NCBI GenBank assembly: GCA_020058965.1 | Contig: JAGVCY010000115.1 | Location: 1 to 8,998 of the forward strand | DNA: 8,998 bases | Source: Candidatus Omnitrophota bacterium | GTDB taxonomy: Bacteria > Omnitrophota > Gorgyraeia > 2-02-FULL-51-18 > JAGOUK01 | Reading direction: 5' to 3' | Shown: positions 1-4,835 of the stretch, one piece after another | How the letters are laid out: each line of letters starts with the position of its first letter | Numbering within the stretch: position 1 is the stretch's first letter | Translations under genes and position numbers: made by a program | Notes under the pieces: model-generated | The model's input: the letters and a program-made list of their open reading frames with translations, nothing else | What the model was told of the DNA's origin: nothing | Databases searched by the model: none

Positions 1-28
1 GTCCAATTGGACACAAAAAATAATGTCC
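1..28. repeat. Perfect 12-bp palindrome and overlapping small hairpin at the window edge
   Basis: Positions 1-12 (GTCCAATTGGAC) are a perfect palindrome. The right half, GGACA at 9-13, can instead pair with TGTCC at 24-28 around a 10-nt A-rich loop, so the two foldings exclude each other. It lies 26 bp upstream of the aspartate dehydrogenase start. It may be the end of a larger element or an operator cut by the window edge; no function can be assigned. Confidence 0.4.
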
Positions 29-53
29 GTTCCGTTACCCGGGGCCATCTTCG

Positions 54-860
54 ATGATTCGAGTCGGAATTATCGGCACGGGCACCATCGGTTCCGAACT
101 GGCCTTGCAGTGCATCACCACGCTTAAAGAAGAAGTGCGCCTGGTCGGCATCGTGGACACGGATGTTCAGCGCGAACGCCTCCTCCGTAAGCAACTCGGG
201 CTTTCGCGCCGCTACACGCTGGAGCAACTGGTTCCGCAGGTTGATCTCGTCATCGAAGCGGCTTCGGCCGCCGCCGCGTATCCAATAGCCAAAACGGCGC
301 TGCAACACGGAAAAGATGTCATGATCATGTCGGCCGGCGGATTGGTGCATCATGAAGCGGCCATTTGGAAACTCGCGGCCGAGCACCGTTCCTGTGTGTA
401 CTTGCCGAGCGGGGCGATCGCGGGACTTGACGGGCTTAAGTCCGCAAGCATTGGCCGCATCCGCAAGGTTTCGCTCACCACCCGAAAAAATCCACTGAGC
501 TTTCGAAACGCACCCTACATTGTTCAGAAGCGCATTGACCTCAACACGATCCGTGAAGAGACATTGCTTTTTGACGGTACGGCCGAAAAAGCAATTCAGG
601 GCTTTCCACAGAACATCAATGTATCGGCGACGCTCAGCATGGCGGGCATCGGCTCCAAAAAAACACGGGTGCGCATTTACGCCTGTCCCGGACTAACGCA
701 TCATGTGCATGAAGTGGCTATCGACGGCGACTTCGGATCGATTTATACCCGCACCCAGAATCTTCCTTCAAAAAAGAACCCCAAAACAAGCCATCTCGCG
801 ATCCTCTCCGCCGTGGCGACGCTCAAGCGCATTCTGGCGAACATCAAAATCGGGACTTAA
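54..860 (+). CDS. nadX: L-aspartate dehydrogenase (NadX-type)
   Basis: Probable cytoplasmic NAD(P)-dependent L-aspartate dehydrogenase, which oxidises aspartate to iminoaspartate; that feeds quinolinate synthase (NadA) in de novo NAD synthesis. The 268 residues match the family's usual length. An N-terminal Rossmann fold carries GTGTIG at residues 8-13 followed by an acidic residue in VDTD (34-37). The motif PSGAIAGLDGLKSA (118-131) and the C-terminal aspartate dehydrogenase domain follow, with FPQNINVSATL (184-194), CPGLTHHVHE (211-220, His219 the likely catalytic histidine) and NPKTSHLAILSAVATLK near the end. An in-frame stop at 21-23 makes ATG 54 the first usable start, although no strong ribosome binding site precedes it. 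nadA and nadC are not in view, so the NAD role rests on family knowledge; some homologues serve in amino acid catabolism. Confidence 0.88.
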   Translation: MIRVGIIGTGTIGSELALQCITTLKEEVRLVGIVDTDVQRERLLRKQLGLSRRYTLEQLVPQVDLVIEAASAAAAYPIAKTALQHGKDVMIMSAGGLVHHEAAIWKLAAEHRSCVYLPSGAIAGLDGLKSASIGRIRKVSLTTRKNPLSFRNAPYIVQKRIDLNTIREETLLFDGTAEKAIQGFPQNINVSATLSMAGIGSKKTRVRIYACPGLTHHVHEVAIDGDFGSIYTRTQNLPSKKNPKTSHLAILSAVATLKRILANIKIGT

Positions 861-894
861 ACACATCAGTCCTCGGGAGTGGCCGGCAGAGAAG

Positions 895-1497
895 TTGGTG
901 TCGGAGTGCTTGGCGGATCGCGGCCAGGCCTGGGACGAGCTCATTCGACGCTTCGGTCCGATGATTCTTGGAACGATCAAAAAACATCTCCGGCGGTTTG
1001 GCTTTGGCTTCCGTGAAGATCTGGCGGCGGATGCCTATCAAGAAGTGTTTGTTACGCTGACACGCGGTAAACTGTTGACGCGCGTTCACCAATACGACCG
1101 TCTGCCGGGATATTTGGCGGCGGTGGCGATGTCCAAGGCCGTTGACGCGGTCCGCAGCGTGGTGCGCGACGGGGCGTATCAGGAATGGTCGGCGGATCCC
1201 GATATGCCGGAGTCAACGGAGCAGGCGGACAACTCCGGCGCGAATGAGACCGCTTGTCCCAACCCAAATCCGAGGGACGCGGCCGTCAAGCGGGAGGTTC
1301 GGGATGTGGTGGAGCGCGAGCTCACGGACTTGCCCGGAGCGGAAGCGATCGTGGTACGCTTGAAGTGGCAAAACGACATGACGCTTGAAGCGATTTCCAG
1401 GCAGCTCGAACTGCCCATCGGGACGGTCGACAGTGTTTTAAAACGAGCGCGCGGACGCGTGCAGCGCCGGCTCGCTGAAAAGGGAATTACAGGATGA
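895..1497 (+). CDS. ECF-like sigma-70 family RNA polymerase sigma factor
   Basis: Alternative sigma factor that would direct RNA polymerase to a small regulon. From TTG 895 it is 200 residues. Region 2 (about residues 10-88) contains AWDELIRRFGPMI and the core-binding DAYQEVF (46-52). An acidic, Pro/Asn-rich linker (about 95-126) joins it to region 4, whose helix-turn-helix reads MTLEAISRQLELPIGTVDSV followed by the basic LKRARGRVQRRL. The frame stays open upstream into the aspartate dehydrogenase gene (ATGs at 703 and 709), but those residues do not look sigma-like. LVSECLADRGQAWDEL resembles a normal ECF N-terminus, so TTG 895 or GTG 898 is preferred, with GGGAG at 875-879 as a distant ribosome binding site. 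Its stop overlaps the anti-sigma start, as expected for a coupled pair. The target promoter is unknown. Confidence 0.83.
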   Translation: MVSECLADRGQAWDELIRRFGPMILGTIKKHLRRFGFGFREDLAADAYQEVFVTLTRGKLLTRVHQYDRLPGYLAAVAMSKAVDAVRSVVRDGAYQEWSADPDMPESTEQADNSGANETACPNPNPRDAAVKREVRDVVERELTDLPGAEAIVVRLKWQNDMTLEAISRQLELPIGTVDSVLKRARGRVQRRLAEKGITG

Positions 1498-2039
1498 ATA
1501 AAATTAAAACCGGATATTTGCGCGCCGCCAGCGCGTCGGGGGAGTGCCCGCCTTTGGATGAGCTCTGGGCCTGTGCTTGCGGCGAACTCCCGCGTGATTC
1601 CAAGGAAGTTTTAAATCAACATCTAGCCGGCTGCTCCTGGTGCGCCGAAAAAATAGCCCGCATGAGCGATCCTGAGGCCGCGCGGGGCGGCGAACCGAAA
1701 GTTCCGGACGCGTTGAATCGCCGCGCCAAAAAATTATGGCGTGTTTCGATCCTGGGCCGACTGTGGCAAACCCCCTGGGTTTGGATGACGATATTTTTGT
1801 CCGCGCTGGGAGCTTCTTTTCTGATGCCGCGGTTTTATAAGCAATTTTTAGTTATCGCGCTGGTGTCCGGAATCCGCTGGGCGCTTTCGGAGCGGGCTCA
1901 GCGCCATTCGATCACGGTGACGCGCTTGAGCGGGGCGGAGCCGAGGCGCTCAGGAGCGGGTCGAGATCGGGCGGAGCGTGATTTGTCGGGGGTTGACCCT
2001 GACCGCGGGCCAAAGCCGGACTCGGGACGATCGAGCTGA
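1494..2039 (+). CDS. Putative membrane anti-sigma factor with zinc-finger motif
   Basis: Probable partner that holds the upstream sigma factor inactive at the membrane. The 181-residue protein starts in an ATGA overlap with the sigma gene, implying translational coupling and balanced amounts. Its N-terminal domain has H43-x3-C47-x2-C50 (HLAGCSWC), the zinc-binding signature of zf-HC2/ZAS anti-sigma factors, in a short helical region typical of the fold. Two hydrophobic segments follow, about 95-111 and 117-131, suggesting a hairpin anchor. The last about 45 residues are hydrophilic and rich in Arg, Asp, Gly and Ser, with no domain I recognise. That tail is odd: its DNA is repetitive and GC-rich, and the gene ends inside a 12-bp tandem repeat. 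The anti-sigma role is inferred from motif and gene order; the sensed signal cannot be read. Confidence 0.72.
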   Translation: MNKIKTGYLRAASASGECPPLDELWACACGELPRDSKEVLNQHLAGCSWCAEKIARMSDPEAARGGEPKVPDALNRRAKKLWRVSILGRLWQTPWVWMTIFLSALGASFLMPRFYKQFLVIALVSGIRWALSERAQRHSITVTRLSGAEPRRSGAGRDRAERDLSGVDPDRGPKPDSGRSS

Positions 2040-2058
2040 GATTCTGGCTGAGATTCTG
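2035..2058 (+). repeat. Perfect tandem direct repeat, 2 x 12 bp
   Basis: GCTGAGATTCTG occurs at 2035-2046 and again, directly abutting, at 2047-2058. The first copy contains the stop codon of the anti-sigma gene (TGA 2037-2039). The pair sits just upstream of the tRNA-Pro promoter, overlapping where its -35 region would lie. It could be a replication-slippage duplication or a double binding site. Confidence 0.85.
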
Positions 2059-2070
2059 TGGGATGCCTTG

Positions 2071-2079
2071 TGATACAAT
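2071..2079 (+). promoter_or_regulatory. Extended -10 promoter for tRNA-Pro
   Basis: TGATACAAT at 2071-2079 fits an extended -10 element (TGn followed by TACAAT, one mismatch to TATAAT). Transcription would begin near 2086, a few bases before the mature tRNA 5' end at 2090. No good -35 hexamer is seen 16-18 bp upstream, as is common for extended -10 promoters. This is a prediction from sequence and position. Confidence 0.5.
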
Positions 2080-2089
2080 GCTCGCTCTT

Positions 2090-2167
2090 CGGAATGTGGC
2101 TCAACTTGGTTAGAGCGCTCGGTTCGGGACCGAGAGGTTCCGGGTTCGAATCCCGGCATTCCGACCA
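2090..2167 (+). tRNA. tRNA-Pro (anticodon CGG)
   Basis: All four arms can be drawn. The acceptor stem CGGAATG (2090-2096) pairs with CATTCCG (2157-2163), with discriminator A2164 and an encoded CCA at 2165-2167. The D stem is GCTC (2099-2102) with GAGC (2113-2116). The anticodon stem CTCGG/CCGAG (2118-2122, 2130-2134) holds loop TTCGGGA, giving anticodon CGG at 2125-2127 for proline codon CCG. The T arm CCGGG/CCCGG carries TTCGAAT. All stem pairs are Watson-Crick. The C1-G72 pair and A73 are usual for tRNA-Pro. An extended -10 lies just upstream, and a long inverted repeat begins at its CCA. Confidence 0.96.
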
Positions 2168-2272
2168 ATTTTTTGTGAAAAAGCCCGGCTGCTGCGTTGC
2201 TCGGGAGCTTGCGTAGCTTTAGCTACGCCGCGCTCCCTCGCGCCTTGCATCCGGGCTTTTTGACAAAAAATT
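2167..2272. repeat. 106-nt symmetric inverted repeat abutting the tRNA 3' end; possible terminator or REP/MITE-like element
   Basis: The outer arms 2167-2188 and 2251-2272 are complementary over 22 nt with one mismatch. The central arms GCGTAGCT (2211-2218) and AGCTACGC (2221-2228) pair perfectly around a 2-nt loop, and GGGAGC (2203-2208) pairs with GCTCCC (2232-2237) between them. Outer and central arms share one axis at 2219.5, so the whole is a single cruciform-capable unit. The GCCCGG/CCGGG stem followed by TTTTT (2257-2261) could end tRNA transcription, and the mirrored A/T runs would allow the same in the other direction. Size and symmetry also fit a non-autonomous palindromic repeat or MITE; copies elsewhere cannot be tested here. 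Confidence 0.85.
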
Positions 2273-2315
2273 TAGATGGGGCTGGTGCGGGTAAGAGCGT
2301 TCCGGGTTTTTTTTA

Positions 2316-2405
2316 CGCTGCTGCGCAGCGCTCGTGCTGGGTGAGGGGTTTTGATACGCTGCTGCGCAGCGCTTGTGCTTTTTTCGCTGCTGCGCAGCGC
2401 TCGTG
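2316..2405 (+). repeat. Three copies of a 21-bp GC-rich hairpin unit
   Basis: A 21-bp unit beginning CGCTGCTGCGCAGCGCT and ending in CGTG or TGTG occurs at 2316-2336, 2357-2377 and 2385-2405; copy 2 differs from the others at one base. Each unit holds the perfect palindrome GCTGCGCAGC and can form a CGCTG/CAGCG hairpin with a 5-nt loop. Copies 1 and 3 follow runs of T, and copy 2 follows GGGGTTTTGATA. Spacing is irregular (41 and 28 bp start to start), so this is not a CRISPR array. The last copy ends one base before the ribosome binding site of the carbamoyltransferase gene. With the preceding inverted repeat they fill the whole gap between tRNA and cassette. Confidence 0.9.
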
Positions 2406-2406
2406 T

Positions 2407-2413
2407 TAAGGAG
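2407..2413 (+). promoter_or_regulatory. Strong ribosome binding site deciding the carbamoyltransferase start
   Basis: TAAGGAG at 2407-2413 is a near-perfect Shine-Dalgarno sequence 5 nt before ATG 2419. It supports that ATG over the in-frame TTG at 2416, which is only 2 nt from the site. Confidence 0.8.
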
Positions 2414-2418
2414 AGTTG

Positions 2419-4236
2419 ATGAATATTTTGGGGATATCGGCTTTTTATCATGATAGTGCTGCCTGCCTGGTGAGGGATGGGATGGTGGTGGCGGCAGCGC
2501 AGGAAGAGCGGTTTACGCGGAAGAAGCATGATTGGGGTTTTCCGCATCGGGCGGTGGAGTATTGTCTGCGAGAAGGCGGGATCGCCGTCAAGGATTTGGA
2601 TCTTGTAGCGTTTTATGATAAGCCCTTTCTTAAATTTGAGCGGATCTTAGAAACCCATCTTGCCTACGCTCCTCAGGGTCTGCCCGCGTTCATTCAAGCC
2701 ATGCCGGTCTGGATCAAGCAAAAAATATGGGTCAAGCAAGTCGTTCAGGACGAACTTAAATATTCGGGCAAAATGCTTTTTCCCGAGCATCACGAATCGC
2801 ACGCGGCGAGCGCTTTTTTTCCGTCCCCGTACCCGCGGGCGGCTTTTTTGACGGTGGACGGCGTGGGAGAATGGACGACGACGAGCTACGGGGTCGGCCG
2901 GGACAACCGCATGACAATGATGGCGGACATTTCGTTTCCGCATTCGCTGGGACTTCTTTATTCCGCTTTTACGGCGTACACCGGTTTTAAGGTCAATTCC
3001 GGCGAATACAAGTTAATGGGGCTTGCGCCCTACGGTGAGCCGCGCTTTAAGCAGCTGATCCTCGACCATCTGATCGATGTGCGTGAGGATGGTTCGTTCC
3101 GCATGAACATGGACTACTTCAGCTACTGCGCGGGCCTGACGATGACTAACTCAAAATTTCATGCCCTTTTTGGCGGCCCCCCGCGCCGCGCCGAAACGCG
3201 GCTGACTCAGCGCGAGATGGACCTGGCGCGATCGGTCCAGGAAGCGCTCGAAGAAATCCTGCTGAAGATCATCCGGCATATCCATCGCGTGACGGGTGAA
3301 GACTATTTGTGTCTGGCCGGCGGCGTGGCGCTCAATTGCGTAGCCAACGGCCGGCTGCTGCGGGAAGGGCCGTTCAAGGACATTTGGATCCAGCCAGCCT
3401 CGAGCGACGCAGGCGGCGCCTTGGGTGCGGCGTTGTACGCGTGGCATCAGTATTTGGACAAGCCGAGAACGGCGGACGGTATTCATGACACGCAACGCGG
3501 ATCCCTGCTCGGCCCCGGCTTCTCCGATGATGAAATCGGAGGCTACTTGAACGAAGCGGGGATTCGGCATCGGAAGCTGACGCGCCCGGAGTTGGTGCGG
3601 GAAGTCGCGGATTTTATCGTGAACGAAAAAGTGATCGCGTGGTTTCAGGGTCGGATGGAGTTCGGTCCGCGCGCGCTCGGAGCCCGGTCGATCCTGGGTG
3701 ATGCCCGGTCGCCGCGCTTGCAGGAGACCATGAATCTTAAGATCAAGTTCCGCGAATCCTTCCGCCCGTTCGCCCCGATCGTAAAAGCCGACCGTGTCTC
3801 GGATTACTTCGAGCTGGACCGGCCGAGCCCTTACATGATGCTCGTCGCGCCGGTCAAGACCTCCCGCCGGCGTGAGGTGACGGAGGCCGAAAAATCCCTT
3901 TTTGGCATCGAAAAGCTTAAGATCGTCCGGTCTGATATTCCGGCGGTCACGCATGTGGATTATTCGGCCCGTATTCAGACCGTTGACGCGGCGACCAACC
4001 CTTTGTTGCATGAGCTATTGAGCGATCTTGAAAAACGCCACGGAACCCCGGTGATCATCAACACCTCCTTCAATGTCCGGGGCGAGCCGATCGTCTGCAC
4101 GCCTCAGGACGCATACCGCTGTTTTATGAGGACGAACATGGACTATTTGGTCATGGGTTCCTTCGTGATCGACAAGCGCGAGCAGCCCGAACTTAAAAAA
4201 GACAATGACTGGAAAAAAGAATTCGAGCTGGATTAA
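2419..4236 (+). CDS. NodU/CmcH-family O-carbamoyltransferase (SxtI-like)
   Basis: Transfers a carbamoyl group from carbamoyl phosphate to a hydroxyl on a small molecule or glycan through a carbamoyladenylate, judged from the NodU/TobZ/CmcH/SxtI family. The 605 residues match the family. It opens with the typical MNILGISAFYHDSAAC. The N-terminal Kae1-like ATPase-fold domain has HHESHAASAFF (H124 and H128, likely metal ligands), DGVGEW (147-152), GEYKLMGLAPYG, LAGGVALNCVANG and SSDAGGALGAA (328-338). The C-terminal carbamoyltransferase domain (about 395-580) has GRMEFGPRALGARSILGD, FRPFAPIV, PVIINTSFNVRGEP and MDYLVMGSFVID. No key motif looks missing. An SxtJ-like gene follows after 2 bp, then an SxtK-like one, so the three are probably one transcript. 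The substrate is unknown: no glycosyltransferase or secondary-metabolite genes are in view. Confidence 0.93.
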   Translation: MNILGISAFYHDSAACLVRDGMVVAAAQEERFTRKKHDWGFPHRAVEYCLREGGIAVKDLDLVAFYDKPFLKFERILETHLAYAPQGLPAFIQAMPVWIKQKIWVKQVVQDELKYSGKMLFPEHHESHAASAFFPSPYPRAAFLTVDGVGEWTTTSYGVGRDNRMTMMADISFPHSLGLLYSAFTAYTGFKVNSGEYKLMGLAPYGEPRFKQLILDHLIDVREDGSFRMNMDYFSYCAGLTMTNSKFHALFGGPPRRAETRLTQREMDLARSVQEALEEILLKIIRHIHRVTGEDYLCLAGGVALNCVANGRLLREGPFKDIWIQPASSDAGGALGAALYAWHQYLDKPRTADGIHDTQRGSLLGPGFSDDEIGGYLNEAGIRHRKLTRPELVREVADFIVNEKVIAWFQGRMEFGPRALGARSILGDARSPRLQETMNLKIKFRESFRPFAPIVKADRVSDYFELDRPSPYMMLVAPVKTSRRREVTEAEKSLFGIEKLKIVRSDIPAVTHVDYSARIQTVDAATNPLLHELLSDLEKRHGTPVIINTSFNVRGEPIVCTPQDAYRCFMRTNMDYLVMGSFVIDKREQPELKKDNDWKKEFELD

Positions 4237-4238
4237 AA

Positions 4239-4658
4239 ATGCTGTTATCCGAAATACAAAAAATTAAAAGCACCGACAAAGAGCTTCGCGAATTTGGGTT
4301 CGTTGTCGGCGGCGTGCTGATCGTCTACGCGGCTTTGCTGGCCTGGCGGCACGGCGTGTGGAATTTTTGGATCGCCGGGATCGGGGCGGCTCTGGTGGTT
4401 TTGGGCTTGGTGTTTCCGCCCGTTCTCAAGCCGCTTCAAAAGATCTGGATGGCGGCCGCGCTCGCGATGGGCTGGGTGATGAGCCGGGTGATTTTAATGG
4501 GAATATTTTTTGTGATCCTCACTCCACTGGCACTCATTCTTAGGGTGCAGGGCAAGAAGTTTTTGCAAAAAAGAACGAGCGCTTTGATTGAAAAAAGTTA
4601 TTGGAATCTCCGCGGCGCGGAGACGAACGACCCTCAACGCTGTGAGCGGCAATACTAG
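4239..4658 (+). CDS. SxtJ-like integral membrane protein
   Basis: A 139-residue membrane protein that resembles the SxtJ family, small proteins of unknown biochemical role encoded directly after SxtI-type carbamoyltransferases. A short amphipathic N-terminus (MLLSEIQKIKSTDKELREFG) precedes hydrophobic segments at about 19-36, 42-61 and 68-102; the last is long enough for two crossings. The basic region GKKFLQKR (105-112) leads to the SYWNLR motif (120-125), which recalls the SYW element of SxtJ proteins. ATG 4239 lies 2 bp after the previous stop and has no clear ribosome binding site of its own, so translation is probably coupled. Its stop codon is part of the next gene's ribosome binding site. 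A role in docking the carbamoyltransferase at the membrane is only inference. Confidence 0.75.
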   Translation: MLLSEIQKIKSTDKELREFGFVVGGVLIVYAALLAWRHGVWNFWIAGIGAALVVLGLVFPPVLKPLQKIWMAAALAMGWVMSRVILMGIFFVILTPLALILRVQGKKFLQKRTSALIEKSYWNLRGAETNDPQRCERQY

Positions 4659-4662
4659 GAGG
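4656..4662 (+). promoter_or_regulatory. Ribosome binding site overlapping the sxtJ-like stop codon
   Basis: TAGGAGG at 4656-4662 is an almost perfect Shine-Dalgarno sequence 7 nt before ATG 4670. Its first three bases are the TAG stop of the SxtJ-like gene, so a terminating ribosome would sit on the next initiation site. It is the main evidence that the 52-codon frame downstream is a real gene. Confidence 0.8.
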
Positions 4663-4669
4663 AAACGCG

Positions 4670-4828
4670 ATGTCGAAGCTTTCGATCTTAAAAGAATTTT
4701 GGGAATTTTTGAAGGTCCGCAAAAAGTGGTGGCTGACTCCGATCGTGATCTTTTTGGTCGCGCTCGGGGCGCTGATCGTGTTTGCCGGCGGGTCGGCATT
4801 TTCACCGTTTATTTACACGCTGTTTTAA
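4670..4828 (+). CDS. Small membrane protein, SxtK/DUF5989-like (52 aa)
   Basis: A 52-residue protein beginning MSKLSILKEFWEFLKVRKKW and ending SAFSPFIYTLF. An amphipathic, basic N-terminal helix with KVRKKWW (15-21) is followed by one hydrophobic segment, TPIVIFLVALGALIVFA (23-39), and a short aromatic C-terminus. This layout (ExWxFLxxRKKWW, one membrane span, SxxxPFIYTLF) is what I recall of the DUF5989/SxtK family, which sits third after sxtI- and sxtJ-type genes. The start is well supported by TAGGAGG at 7 nt spacing. The gene is short enough to be missed by length-filtered gene finders. Positive charges before the span predict a cytoplasmic N-terminus. Its molecular function is not known; partnership with the two preceding proteins is inferred from conserved order. 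Confidence 0.85.
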   Translation: MSKLSILKEFWEFLKVRKKWWLTPIVIFLVALGALIVFAGGSAFSPFIYTLF

Positions 4829-4835
4829 ACACCCG

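Noticed and set aside
703..894. Sigma factor extended upstream to ATG 703 or 709
   Set aside because: Those codons overlap the conserved C-terminus of aspartate dehydrogenase and give an Arg/Ser/Pro-rich peptide unlike sigma N-termini.
1950..2168. Minus-strand frame beginning MVGMPGFEPGTSRSRTERSN
   Set aside because: This is the translated complement of the tRNA-Pro gene, a well-known spurious peptide seen where tRNA antisense strands are called as proteins.
2260..2265. TTGACA as a -35 box for the carbamoyltransferase cassette
   Set aside because: No acceptable -10 lies 16-18 bp downstream, and the hexamer is part of the right arm of the 106-nt inverted repeat, which explains it.
2090..2272. 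Integrative element attachment site at the tRNA 3' end
   Set aside because: No integrase-led island follows and no second copy of the tRNA 3' end is present in the window; the Xer-type gene at 8629 is far away and looks housekeeping.
2316..2405. CRISPR array
   Set aside because: There are only three units, the gaps are 20 and 7 bp rather than uniform spacers of about 30 bp, and no cas genes are present.
3151..4011. Open frame of 286 codons on the - strand inside the carbamoyltransferase gene
   Set aside because: It is fully antisense to conserved carbamoyltransferase motifs, has an Arg/His/Gln-rich composition typical of shadow frames in GC-rich DNA, and resembles no family.
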